Assembly (NCBI GenBank): GCA_026986775.1
Contig: JALSNX010000022.1
Span: 27,520-91,519 of the forward strand
From: Caldifarciminota bacterium
GTDB taxonomy: Bacteria > Hydrothermota > Hydrothermia > UBA1063 > CAJXJZ01
Reading direction: 5' to 3'
DNA: 64,000 nucleotides
Positions 18,273-28,323 of this stretch are shown here, piece by piece. The position numbers were made by a program, and so were the translations under genes. The notes beneath the pieces are model-generated. The model saw only the letters and a list, made by a program, of their open reading frames with translations. It did no database searches and had not been told where the DNA came from. Numbering within the stretch: position 1 is the first letter of the stretch; each line of letters opens with the position of its first letter.

Positions 18273-20123
18273 TTACTTCTTGCCCTTAAGTTTACGCTTT
18301 ATCTTCCCTTTAATCTTAAATTCCTTCGGGTCTATATTGTATTTCCGCAGTATCCTGTAAATTCTCATTCTATTGGTGTTTAACAGTTCTGCTGTGGCAA
18401 GAATATTACCATGCGTTTCTCTCAGGGCTTCAAGAATAATCTCCTTTTCTCTGTCATGCAAGAATTCCTTGAGAGCTTTAGCTCTAAGCTTCATTGCCTC
18501 GGTTTTATCTGTACCGAGCAGGTCTTCAGGGATGGTGTGAAGTGTTATCCTTCCGTCCTTTGTAAATATCATGGCCTGTCTGATTACATTTCTGAGCTCT
18601 CTCACGTTACCTGGCCAGTGATATGAGAGGAGGAATTCCTCAGCTTCCTTATCTATTCCCTTGAATTCCTTTCCAAATTCTGCTCCGAATTTTCTGGCAA
18701 AGTATTCTGCAAGTGGAATAATATCTTCCGGTCTCTGCCTTAGCGGGGGAATTTTAATGACAAATTCACTTATTCTGTAGTAAAAGTCCTTCCTTACCCT
18801 GTTTTCTGATACGAGTTTGTCAAGGGGTTTATTGCTGGCAAAAATTGAGCGTGCTTTAAACTGTTTCTCCTCTTTTCCGCCAACCCTTCTAAACTTTCTT
18901 TCTTCAAGGAGTGTGAGAAGTTTGCCCTGTGTTGTCAGGGTTGTATTTGATATTTCGTCAAAAAATACAGTTCCCCCGTCTGCCACTTCAAGAAGTCCCG
19001 GAGTATCTTCCATAGCACCTGTAAAGGCTCCCTTTTTATAACCAAATAGCTCTGACTCTATCAGGGTATATGGTATTGCAGAGAGGTCAACCTGTACAAA
19101 GGGTTTATTTGCCCTTTTGCTTAAAGAGTGGATGTATCTGGCTATGAGTCCCTTACCCGTTCCTGTTTCACCTTCAATGAGGATAACCGTGTCTGTGGGT
19201 GCTACCTGTTTGATTTTTGATAAAATATCCTGCATGGCTTTACTCTGGTAAACTATTGTTATTTCCTCGTCTTCTTTTATTCTACCTTTGAGGAGTCTTA
19301 TGCTTGTTGACATTACCTGTTTCTCAAGGTTAAATGCAATGTGTGACGCAAGTATCTTTGATAGAGTTTCTATAAACACCCTGTCCTGAACGAGGAAGGT
19401 TTTACTTCTCGTTGTTGTATCAACGTAGAGTACGCCTATGAGATTATCTTTGTGGATTAGCGGGGTTGCAAGGACAGAACGTATCTTATTGAATATAACA
19501 GAATGCGCTCTTTTGAATCTGGGATCCTGCTGTGCATCCTCTATAATAAGTGTTGCTTTTTCCTTTTCTACTTCAAGCAGAATAGAATTGGATATGGATT
19601 TTGCCTTTTTTATTTCAAGGTCTTCCATATTGATGGCTGCCCTCTTCCTGAGTCTTCCGTTTGTCATGATGAAAAGAGCACCTCTTTCTGCACCAAGAGT
19701 TTCAATGGCTATTTCCAGGATACGCTTGTAATAGTTCTGTTCGGAGAGGGAAAGTTCCTGAAGTTCAGCTATTTTCCTGAATGCCTGCACGTAACGTTCT
19801 TCAGTTGAGAGTTCTTTTGGAATTTCTAAAGCAGCCGTATTCCTGCGGATTTTTAGAAGTGTTTTTCTGTGTTCCCTGTGCCCCAATTCTTCAGAAAGAT
19901 TGAGGGCCTTTTCAAGGATTTCAAAGAACTCATCCTTTGGTATATCCACCTTACCGTACATGGATAGATACATGACGTACACATCCAGAAGGTCTTTGGG
20001 ACTGTCCTTTAGACTCTCAAACAGTTCTCTGGCGAGGTCCAGGGCTTTTGCATACTCGCCGGTATTTATCAGGTACTCAAGGAGTACCTTTGGGTACCTT
20101 TTCAGGCTTTCAATATCAGTCAT
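18273..20123 (-). CDS. sigma-54-dependent transcriptional activator (GAF + AAA+ + Fis HTH)
   Basis: GETGTGKGLIARYIH, ELFGYKKGAFTGAMEDTPG, YHWPGNVRELRNV; start ATG 20123 with gggaggtgcatc SD. Confidence 0.95.
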   Translation of the reverse strand: MTDIESLKRYPKVLLEYLINTGEYAKALDLARELFESLKDSPKDLLDVYVMYLSMYGKVDIPKDEFFEILEKALNLSEELGHREHRKTLLKIRRNTAALEIPKELSTEERYVQAFRKIAELQELSLSEQNYYKRILEIAIETLGAERGALFIMTNGRLRKRAAINMEDLEIKKAKSISNSILLEVEKEKATLIIEDAQQDPRFKRAHSVIFNKIRSVLATPLIHKDNLIGVLYVDTTTRSKTFLVQDRVFIETLSKILASHIAFNLEKQVMSTSIRLLKGRIKEDEEITIVYQSKAMQDILSKIKQVAPTDTVILIEGETGTGKGLIARYIHSLSKRANKPFVQVDLSAIPYTLIESELFGYKKGAFTGAMEDTPGLLEVADGGTVFFDEISNTTLTTQGKLLTLLEERKFRRVGGKEEKQFKARSIFASNKPLDKLVSENRVRKDFYYRISEFVIKIPPLRQRPEDIIPLAEYFARKFGAEFGKEFKGIDKEAEEFLLSYHWPGNVRELRNVIRQAMIFTKDGRITLHTIPEDLLGTDKTEAMKLRAKALKEFLHDREKEIILEALRETHGNILATAELLNTNRMRIYRILRKYNIDPKEFKIKGKIKRKLKGKK

Positions 20124-22842
20124 GATGCACCTCCCTATTTTTCTTATTTTTGTCAAGCATTACAAGTAACAAGTTAATGATATCTTTCTCCTCTTTACTT
20201 TTTGCCCTTTTCTTTAAAGACTTCAGTTTTTCTATTTTGCCCGTAGCATGATATAGCTGGGCAAGAGTGATAAAATCATATAGTTTCTCCATCTCTGGAT
20301 GTTTCTCAAGAAAATCCAGAGCTTTTTGATAATGATGTAAATCAACTGCAAGTTTAACATATGTCCTGAGAAGATGACGCTTCTGCCCACCGGATAAAAA
20401 AGCGCTATACTTATATGCAAAGTCCATATAAGATTCTGCGAGATCAAGTCTGTCATTCTCATAATACATGTGGGAAAGGTAAAAGGCTGCCTGGGCTGAT
20501 AAGGGGCTGTTGTTTAATTCTCTGGCCATATAGTAGGAGTATTCAAAGTAATAAATGGCCTTTAGATATTCGTTTCTCCTGTAATAGATATATCCAAGTT
20601 GAAAGTTTACGAGCAGCGCTTCAATACCATATTCTTCGTGTCCTGTAATTGATTCAAGTATATTTATAGCGGCTTCTGTATTACCCGATTCCAGCATTGA
20701 TATACCATATAGGTAGGTGGCAACCATGGTGGCATGAGGATTGGTAGTGGCCAGTTCCGAAGCCCTTACAGCATGGTTTTTGGCCAGCGTAGTGTTTCTG
20801 TTTCTTATAAGTTCAAAAAGGCCAATTGCAAGATGATAGTATGGATTTTCTGTATTTATCTCTTTTCTTTGCATAACCTTTTCCATCTCATCAAAATTTG
20901 AGTAAAGAGCGTGTGCATAAAGTAGTAAAGGTGTAGAATGTGGTGCCTCTATATCCTCAAGCATACCAACAGCTTCTGAGTATCTGCCGAGACTTATGGA
21001 GAGTCTTATGTAATCAAGTAGCAGTGAAGGATATTTTTCTGGTATTTCCAGTGATAGTTTTTGCCAGTCTTCAATGGAGCTTTTCCAGAAACCAAGAGAG
21101 ATTTTTGTTTCAAGTAGTTTCATTTTCATTGTTGGGGTCTGTATTATCTCATAAAGTCTGTCTAAAAAGATTCTTGCATGTGTAGGAGGTATTCTCTTTT
21201 CCTGTAAAAGCTTCTTTATTTTGGCAGGGAGGTCCTCCGTATGGTGAGCCTCTCTGAGTATGTGTTCAAGCTCATCGTATATGTTTTTTGTGATGGGAGA
21301 ATACCTGCTAAGTCTTCCCATATTTTTCCTCCTCAAGAGTAGATTAAATGATGGCAAAAGAATTATGTGGGAATCTGTGGTTTCAATAAATCCCATAAGC
21401 TCCAGAAGTAGTAAAAGCGAGGTATGTGTGTTTTGTTTGAATTTTGCATAGGCTTCTGTTTCAGTATTAAACAAAACGGTGTATATAAGGTCCTTTGGTA
21501 CGGCGAAGGCGAAAGATGCTAAAAGGTCTATCAGGTTATGAAATTCTGAATACAGATAATCGGAAAGTGTTTGAAGTACATTTATATTTATGGGAAAATT
21601 CTCTGGAAGGATATTTTTTAGAATTTCAAGGTTAAGCTGTGCATAGAGGGGAAGGGATTGATATACATCCGATGGCCGAAAAGATATAGAAAGAATTTTC
21701 TCAATCCATTCCTTCAGAAGGAATTCTCTGATAGAGAGATTTAAATAAGTGACAGTTAAATCATTAAGTTTTACAGGTTTCATGGAGAATATAATAAGTT
21801 TCTGGTTGTCTTGTATACTGTTTAGTAGTTTTGGTAACTCAACCGGGTTCTCTGAGCATAAAGAACTGTAGATTATAATACTGGCAGATGGCTTGTAAGA
21901 ATTGATAGCTATTTTATACCCATCAAGTTGAAGACGTAATTCAAGTTCTCTGAATATGTACGAGAAGAATCCTTCAGGGTATCTTGCATGGAAAACGTTC
22001 AATATACGCACATCTTTTTCCTGAATAGTATCCACTATTTTATCAATTGCGCTGGAAAATATCATGGGAAAGCTTTTATCAAGTAACAGCTGGCCTATAC
22101 GTGGTGATTCATTGAGCATCCTTATGGCCTCAAGAGTCGTTGGCCTTTCTTGCTCGTCAAATGAGAGGATTCTGGATATTAATTTTCGGGGTAAGGATGG
22201 AATATTCAGCATGGGTGGCAAACCCCGTCTCTGTTGCATTAATAGGGCGTCTATATGTGGTGCATCGTATGGTAATTTTTTTGTGTAAAATTGATAAAAC
22301 ATTATTCCAACAGAGTAAATGTCTGTTTTAAAAGAATATGTTGCCTGTAATATACTTTCTGGTGCAAGATAATGGGGTGTCCCCTCTAAGGCTGGTTTCT
22401 CTTTATACAGAATGGCCAGTCCAGCATCAAGGAGATGCAGCCTTCCATCACGGGTCACCAGAAAATTATCCGGTGATATGTCTCTGAGAATTATTCCATG
22501 TGTGTGAATCCTGTAGAGGATGTAAAGGGTTTCCTTAAAGTATTCTGTGATAATATCCTGTGATTTGTCCTTTAAGAAGTCTCCCAGTGTGATGCCATAC
22601 ATCCATTCCCTTATAAAATAAAGTCTTTTGCCGATCATGCCAATGGCAATGGGTTTTGGCACAAAGCCCAATGGAAATAAATATCTGAGGAGTATAAACT
22701 CTCTCTCTATTATGGGATTATACTCCCTGTGCAGGGCCATTTTAAGCACATACTTAATACCATATTTTTCTACGAGAATTATTTGCGAAATAGAGGTTTT
22801 TACCAGTATTTTTAGGTATCTGTAACCAGCAATTACTTTCAT
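20116..22842 (-). CDS. Ser/Thr protein kinase-like protein with long C-terminal TPR region
   Basis: GIILRDISPDNFLVTRDGRLHLLDAGLA, GTPHYLAPES; TPR helices in C-terminal half. Confidence 0.88.
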   Translation of the reverse strand: MKVIAGYRYLKILVKTSISQIILVEKYGIKYVLKMALHREYNPIIEREFILLRYLFPLGFVPKPIAIGMIGKRLYFIREWMYGITLGDFLKDKSQDIITEYFKETLYILYRIHTHGIILRDISPDNFLVTRDGRLHLLDAGLAILYKEKPALEGTPHYLAPESILQATYSFKTDIYSVGIMFYQFYTKKLPYDAPHIDALLMQQRRGLPPMLNIPSLPRKLISRILSFDEQERPTTLEAIRMLNESPRIGQLLLDKSFPMIFSSAIDKIVDTIQEKDVRILNVFHARYPEGFFSYIFRELELRLQLDGYKIAINSYKPSASIIIYSSLCSENPVELPKLLNSIQDNQKLIIFSMKPVKLNDLTVTYLNLSIREFLLKEWIEKILSISFRPSDVYQSLPLYAQLNLEILKNILPENFPININVLQTLSDYLYSEFHNLIDLLASFAFAVPKDLIYTVLFNTETEAYAKFKQNTHTSLLLLLELMGFIETTDSHIILLPSFNLLLRRKNMGRLSRYSPITKNIYDELEHILREAHHTEDLPAKIKKLLQEKRIPPTHARIFLDRLYEIIQTPTMKMKLLETKISLGFWKSSIEDWQKLSLEIPEKYPSLLLDYIRLSISLGRYSEAVGMLEDIEAPHSTPLLLYAHALYSNFDEMEKVMQRKEINTENPYYHLAIGLFELIRNRNTTLAKNHAVRASELATTNPHATMVATYLYGISMLESGNTEAAINILESITGHEEYGIEALLVNFQLGYIYYRRNEYLKAIYYFEYSYYMARELNNSPLSAQAAFYLSHMYYENDRLDLAESYMDFAYKYSAFLSGGQKRHLLRTYVKLAVDLHHYQKALDFLEKHPEMEKLYDFITLAQLYHATGKIEKLKSLKKRAKSKEEKDIINLLLVMLDKNKKNREVHHD

Positions 22843-22850
22843 TATGTAAT

Positions 22851-22879
22851 ATTATATAACACAGTTTGTGTAAAGTCAA
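22851..22879 (-). promoter_or_regulatory. sigma70-type promoter, leaderless configuration
   Basis: TTGACT-N17-TATAAT ending 8 nt before ATG 22842. Confidence 0.75.
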
Positions 22880-22897
22880 ATGGAAGTGTAACAAAAT

Positions 22898-23722
22898 TTA
22901 CAATGCGTAGAGTTCTTTCCTTTGCGCCTCAAGTAGTAATTCCCTATCGTGCATAAATTCCGCTGCTGTAACAAATTCTATACCTTCGTGAAAGAAATCT
23001 CTAAAAGTTTTGATTCTGGCTATGTGGTGGTCAAGTATTAATGTCTTTATGTGACCATATGCCCTTTGTAAAAGTTTTATAGATAAAGAGAAGTCTTCTT
23101 GCGTGTAGTATTTATCTATTAGATAAATGGGGAATCCGTCAAGAAATGCAATGTCAGGGGAACATTTCTCTATGAAGGCAAGCTGTATTTCTGTATTTAT
23201 GCCCTGGATGTCCGAGGAATGCAGAAATGTAATATCCTCTGTAATTATACATACTGAGACAACAAACACCTTTGATTGGTATGTGCCGTGATGCAAGGGG
23301 GGTGAAAATATTATTTCTGTTTTGCCAAATACGTAATGTCTGCCATCAGCTATTGAAATGTCCTTCATGGTAGGTAGTTTGTTCAGAAACCTTTCTGCTC
23401 TCTTTTTAAGACCTTCATGAGAGAATCGGTAGGGATCCTTGATGAGGAGAATCTTGTTATGGTATAATCCGGCATTTTCTTCAGTGAAGTGATCATAGTG
23501 ATAATGGGTAATTATTACAATATCCGCAGTTTTGAGATGTGAATTGATTGTCTTCAGTCGGACTTTTCTTTGTTTCAGCTCAAGTGAATGTGGTGGAAGT
23601 CCAAACCTTCTGGGAGATAGGGCGCACGAGGGGTCTATTAGAATGTTTACATCCTCTGTCTGAATAAAGGTGGCCATTGACCTTACCCCCATGCTCTCAG
23701 AAGCGAGTATTTTTATTTCCAT
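22898..23722 (-). CDS. Metallo-beta-lactamase fold hydrolase
   Basis: IVIITHYHYDHFTEEN; ILDHHIAR; N-terminal strand pattern. Confidence 0.8.
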   Translation of the reverse strand: MEIKILASESMGVRSMATFIQTEDVNILIDPSCALSPRRFGLPPHSLELKQRKVRLKTINSHLKTADIVIITHYHYDHFTEENAGLYHNKILLIKDPYRFSHEGLKKRAERFLNKLPTMKDISIADGRHYVFGKTEIIFSPPLHHGTYQSKVFVVSVCIITEDITFLHSSDIQGINTEIQLAFIEKCSPDIAFLDGFPIYLIDKYYTQEDFSLSIKLLQRAYGHIKTLILDHHIARIKTFRDFFHEGIEFVTAAEFMHDRELLLEAQRKELYAL

Positions 23723-25845
23723 CAGGGTAAGAGGTCTTTCAGAAAACCCTTGTCTATCTTTATATCGGGAATCTTTTTTATGAAGATTCTGAAATTATAG
23801 TCCCAGATGTTTCCGTATTTATTGTAGGAAAATGTTAGTTCCCAGCAGTGCAGGTCCTTCTTTAGAGAGATGCTTTTTGAGAGGTATTTTCCCTTTGAAA
23901 GGTCATAAGATGTAGCAAAGCTTCCGCTCAGACTGGGTGATAATTTAAAACCACCAGATAGTGATACTGTTTGAGAGGTGAATAATGCTGTTTTTGTCAG
24001 AGAATAATTTACATTCAAACTCAGAGAGTTTGTTATACTGTGGATAATGGTGGAGTCTGTATCATGTGCTGTTGACTCAAAACTTGTTTGCGGTAATGGT
24101 AATTTAAATGAGGAGGAAGCAAATAAAGAAGGGTTTTCCAGCGCTTTTTTATCTGTGTTGTATGACACGTTGCCCCGTATTTTAACAGGAAGTTTTTCGG
24201 AAATGGAAAATGTGATTGGAACATTGTTCCATTTTTTTGCTTCAAAATTGTAGGATGTTGATAAATTAAGGGAAAAAAGCGGTATCTTCCCCGAATCTGT
24301 TTTTGCAAGAAAAGTATTCTGTAGGGAGATGAGAAGTTGTTTCCCAGGAGAATAAAGGGTGCCATATTGAAAAACTACAGAGTCGTTTTTTATGGCAGGC
24401 ACATAAGAGAAGGCAATCTGGGGGGATAGTATATGTACGAATTTTTTTATTCCTGCAAATGGTATTCCAAATATGGAAAAGCCGTATAGAGTAGTTGATA
24501 GGCTCTCCTTCAACAGGGCACTTTTCTGTAAAGTAAACCTGATATTCTGTGTGTCTTTTGGTAAGATATTGAATGCTGATTTGAATGAGGTGTTCAGACG
24601 GATATAGTGAAAGAGCGTGTTGTTGTAACCCATTGATACGTCGTTTCTTATCCCTTCATGTATGTATGTGGTAAGTGAGTCTTCTACCCTTTTTCTCAAA
24701 AGCCCTCCAGAAAAGCGTAAGTTCAGTATAGAAAATGGCGGAAGGGAGTACTGAAATGAAGGAAGCAGACTTTCCCTTGTTTTTCTATCAGGCCTTATTC
24801 TATCATCTATTGTGAGTGTAAACGGTACTGGTAAAAAGGCGCGTCTTAATGTTATATAGCTGTACAGTTCTTTTTTTAGCCATTCCACCCTGGTTTCGGA
24901 ATACTGATTGTAGTAATCATAACTTGAGACATAGTCAACCCTCGCCTCTAACATTGTATGCCATGGTAATATATGACTGTGCCAGCCTTTTATGGACCAT
25001 TCAGTTCTTCTGGGCCAGAAATTTTCAGCCCTTGAATATTTTATTTCGCCCCCGAAGTGTTTGTATAATTTATAAACAAGGTCAATATTACCACGTACGC
25101 CTACATTTTCTACAATGTCCACTGAGGCAGTGACATCCATATAGTTGTTTATAACAAAATAATATGCAAGGTTTCTGAAATACTTACCACTGTACGAGTT
25201 ATATCCTATGTGAGGAGTAAGAAAACCACTTTTCCTCCCTTCTTTTACAGGAAACATCCAGAATGGAACGATAAAGAGGGGAACATTATGGACTTTAAGT
25301 ATCACAGGTTTCGCAATTGCCATCTTTCTCTTTTCTACCTTCATGTATTTTGCCTGAAAGTAATAGTGGGGTGTGTCTTTATCACAGGTGGTATAAAATC
25401 CATTTTTAATATAGATATTATCAAGGGAGTCTTTGTATGCCATGTTTCCCCAGATCTTTCCCTTTTCCCTCAGAGTATATCCCTCAAAGGCAAAACCGGT
25501 TTTTAGTTTCGTGTTGTAATAAAGGGAATCACCGAAGAAACTGTCTTTTCCTGTAATAAGAGTGGCATTTCCGTATGCTTTTATAACTGAGGAATCTTCA
25601 AAGTAAATGATACTATCTGCTTTGAGTCTGTTATTTTTATCCTCTGTCCATGCACTATCAACTAAAACGATTATTTTGCTATCTGGTAAGTATCGTAAGA
25701 TTTTTGCTCCAAAATAAATATCTGAAAAAAGAAATTGGGGTATTAAAAGTGTGAAAAGTATAGAAAAGAGTTTTCTTGCCTTGAGAGGGGAGCGTCTATG
25801 CCTCTCCCCTCTCAAAGTCAACCTCTTTAAATTTTTTAATCTCAC
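23722..25845 (-). CDS. lptD: LPS-assembly protein LptD (OstA-like domain plus beta-barrel)
   Basis: OstA-like repeats LKADSIIYFEDSSVIKAYGNATLITGKDSFFGDSLYYN; FWMFPVKEGRKSGFLTPHIGYNSYSG. Confidence 0.88.
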   Translation of the reverse strand: MRLKNLKRLTLRGERHRRSPLKARKLFSILFTLLIPQFLFSDIYFGAKILRYLPDSKIIVLVDSAWTEDKNNRLKADSIIYFEDSSVIKAYGNATLITGKDSFFGDSLYYNTKLKTGFAFEGYTLREKGKIWGNMAYKDSLDNIYIKNGFYTTCDKDTPHYYFQAKYMKVEKRKMAIAKPVILKVHNVPLFIVPFWMFPVKEGRKSGFLTPHIGYNSYSGKYFRNLAYYFVINNYMDVTASVDIVENVGVRGNIDLVYKLYKHFGGEIKYSRAENFWPRRTEWSIKGWHSHILPWHTMLEARVDYVSSYDYYNQYSETRVEWLKKELYSYITLRRAFLPVPFTLTIDDRIRPDRKTRESLLPSFQYSLPPFSILNLRFSGGLLRKRVEDSLTTYIHEGIRNDVSMGYNNTLFHYIRLNTSFKSAFNILPKDTQNIRFTLQKSALLKESLSTTLYGFSIFGIPFAGIKKFVHILSPQIAFSYVPAIKNDSVVFQYGTLYSPGKQLLISLQNTFLAKTDSGKIPLFSLNLSTSYNFEAKKWNNVPITFSISEKLPVKIRGNVSYNTDKKALENPSLFASSSFKLPLPQTSFESTAHDTDSTIIHSITNSLSLNVNYSLTKTALFTSQTVSLSGGFKLSPSLSGSFATSYDLSKGKYLSKSISLKKDLHCWELTFSYNKYGNIWDYNFRIFIKKIPDIKIDKGFLKDLLP
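25781..25815. repeat. Perfect 12-bp inverted repeat spanning phosphomannomutase stop / lptD 5' coding overlap
   Basis: TTGAGAGGGGAG-11 nt-CTCCCCTCTCAA. Confidence 0.9.
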
Positions 25846-27175
25846 TTATGACAAGTTCCTTGATTTCTTCAAGCCTTTTCTGGGTTTTTGCTTCAAATCT
25901 CAATACAAGCACCGGCTGGGTATTTGATGCCCTTACAAGTCCGAAACCATCTTCAAACTCTATTCTCGCACCGTCTATGTCAATTACCTCGTATTTTTCT
26001 TTGAAGGTCTTTACAAGGGTATCCACAACTTCAAACTTCTTATCATCAGGGCAATATACTCTTATTTCCGGGGTAGAATAATAGAAGGGAATATCCTTTA
26101 CCATTTCCGACAGTGGTCTTTTGCTGTGGGATACGAGTTCCAGCATACGAAGGGCATCGTATATGGCATCGTCAAATCCGTAGTATCTGTCATTAAATTC
26201 AATATGTCCGGACATTTCACCTGCAAGGGGTGCATTGATTTCTCTGAGTTTTGCTTTGATGAGAGCGTGTCCTGTCTTCCACATAACGGGTTTCCCACCG
26301 TGTTTTTTAATTACATCAATAAGTCCCTTTGTGCATTTTACATCAAAGATGATAGGAGCACCGGGATATTCCTTTAGGACCTCTGGGACAAACAGGGCAA
26401 GGAATTTGTCTCCAAAAAGAAGCTCACCTTTATCTGTTATAACTCCAACCCTATCACAGTCACCATCAAGTCCGATGCCGAGGTCATAACCTTTTTCTTT
26501 AACGGTGTTCATGAGTTTTTCCATATACTCTGGAACAATTGGGTCGGGTATATGGTTTGGAAACCTGCCATCAGGTTCAAGGTAAAGCCCCTCATATTCA
26601 ACACTCAGCTTTTTGAGAATCTTTTCCATCAGTGGACCACCAACGCCGTTTCCTGTATCAAGGGCAATCTTAAGTGGTCTTGCAAGTTTTATTGAAGATG
26701 TTATTTCTTCTATGTAGGGTGTTTCAATATCATATTCTATTATTTCACCCTTTTCCACCGGAAGATAATCTTCTTTCTCAATCATGTCGGCAAGCTTCTG
26801 TATATCATCGCCAAAGAACGGCATTTTGCCAATTGATAGTTTAAATCCATTATAATCACGTGGATTATGACTTGCTGTGACTTCAACTCCACCATCAAGG
26901 TTGAGTTTGAAGATTGAATAATACTGAAGTGGAGTGGGGACAATACCAAGGTCATAAACCTTAAGCCCTGTATCCTTTAAGCCTTCCATAAGGGATTTTG
27001 CATACTCTGGGGAAGTGGGTCTTACGTCCCGACCAACAGATACGACCTTGCCACCTTTTTTTCTGATTATTGTGCCAAAGGCTCTTCCTATGTGATAGGC
27101 GAGTTTAGTATCTATATCCCTTTCAGCAATTCCACGAATGTCGTATTTTCTGAAAATATTCCTTGGTATCTTCAT
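25796..27175 (-). CDS. Phosphomannomutase/phosphoglucomutase
   Basis: VEVTASHNPRDYNGFKLS, LGIGLDGDCDRVGVI. Confidence 0.95.
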   Translation of the reverse strand: MKIPRNIFRKYDIRGIAERDIDTKLAYHIGRAFGTIIRKKGGKVVSVGRDVRPTSPEYAKSLMEGLKDTGLKVYDLGIVPTPLQYYSIFKLNLDGGVEVTASHNPRDYNGFKLSIGKMPFFGDDIQKLADMIEKEDYLPVEKGEIIEYDIETPYIEEITSSIKLARPLKIALDTGNGVGGPLMEKILKKLSVEYEGLYLEPDGRFPNHIPDPIVPEYMEKLMNTVKEKGYDLGIGLDGDCDRVGVITDKGELLFGDKFLALFVPEVLKEYPGAPIIFDVKCTKGLIDVIKKHGGKPVMWKTGHALIKAKLREINAPLAGEMSGHIEFNDRYYGFDDAIYDALRMLELVSHSKRPLSEMVKDIPFYYSTPEIRVYCPDDKKFEVVDTLVKTFKEKYEVIDIDGARIEFEDGFGLVRASNTQPVLVLRFEAKTQKRLEEIKELVISEIKKFKEVDFERGEA

Positions 27176-27176
27176 C

Positions 27177-27878
27177 TTAAACCTCCTTTATTTCAATATC
27201 ATTGATGCTGTTAATGATAAAATCTGCTTCTTTGAGTCCTTCTTCATCTTCAACACCTGAAAGGACTCCAATGGACATTGCTCCTGCCCTTTTTGCAGTA
27301 TCAATATCGTGTTTTGAATCCCCAACAACCACAACCATTTTAGGGTCTTCAATACCAAACTCTCTCATGATTTCAAAAACAAGTCTCGGATCAGGTTTAT
27401 AGAATGGAAATGTGTCCGAACCAACCACCCTGTGGAACGGTATATCAAGGCTGTTTAAGATGGTCACAGTTCTTTTCTCAAGGTCATTGGTCAATACAGC
27501 CACTTTATTCTTTTTAAAGAGTGCTGAGGTTACTCTTTTTGCACCCTGAATAGGTGCAAAAACATTGTCTTTAAGTACATTGTCGGCAAGTTTAAAAAGC
27601 TCTAATATCTCTTCCTGTGGCCTTTTGAGAAGCCTCGCACATTCTCTTGATGTTTCATCTCTTGTGGTATACAGGATATCTTTTATGTTAAACCTGCCAT
27701 TTTTGAAGCCAAGTACCGGCTTTACAATTTCTGCAGCGCTATGGCCGTATTTTTCCTCAATTATCTTGATTCTCTTTTCCATTATTTTACGCCAGCCGTC
27801 AAGTGAGATCAGTGTTCCGTCTTTGTCAAATATCCAGAGTCTGGCTGTTATTTCAGTATTTTGTACGAATATCCTCAT
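27177..27878 (-). CDS. HAD family hydrolase
   Basis: IFDKDGTLISL, AVLTNDLEKRT, VVGDSKHDIDTAKRAGAMSIGV. Confidence 0.92.
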   Translation of the reverse strand: MRIFVQNTEITARLWIFDKDGTLISLDGWRKIMEKRIKIIEEKYGHSAAEIVKPVLGFKNGRFNIKDILYTTRDETSRECARLLKRPQEEILELFKLADNVLKDNVFAPIQGAKRVTSALFKKNKVAVLTNDLEKRTVTILNSLDIPFHRVVGSDTFPFYKPDPRLVFEIMREFGIEDPKMVVVVGDSKHDIDTAKRAGAMSIGVLSGVEDEEGLKEADFIINSINDIEIKEV

Positions 27879-27879
27879 A

Positions 27880-28323
27880 TTACAGCATATTTCTTATGGC
27901 ATAATTTATAATCGTTGACATATCAAGAAAGCCTACCACCCTGTCTTTGTCATCTAAAACTGGCATAATCTTCATATTGTATTCAAGCATTCTGTCTATG
28001 GCGTCTTTTATATTGTCTTCTTCTCTCACGAAAGGAACGTTTTTACTCATTATATCTTCAGCAGAGCCTGAAAATAGTATATCAAGAAGATGACGAGTGG
28101 AAATTACACTGCCAACTCTTGGTGACTGTTCTCTTAAAAGGTGTCTTATAAGATTTTCCAACTTAATGAACCCAACCAGTTTTTCATTTTCGTCAAGAAC
28201 GAATATACCCCATCTAAAATTATATCGTGCCACAAATTGAGCTATGTCTATTATGGGGTCATTTTTCTTCACAAATGGTGCAGGTTCCTTTATGGGTTTT
28301 AGAAATTCTTTTACTGTTTTCAT
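27880..28323 (-). CDS. CBS-domain pair protein
   Basis: Tandem CBS motifs (DRMLEYNMKIMPVLDDKDRVVGFLDMS). Confidence 0.88.
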   Translation of the reverse strand: MKTVKEFLKPIKEPAPFVKKNDPIIDIAQFVARYNFRWGIFVLDENEKLVGFIKLENLIRHLLREQSPRVGSVISTRHLLDILFSGSAEDIMSKNVPFVREEDNIKDAIDRMLEYNMKIMPVLDDKDRVVGFLDMSTIINYAIRNML

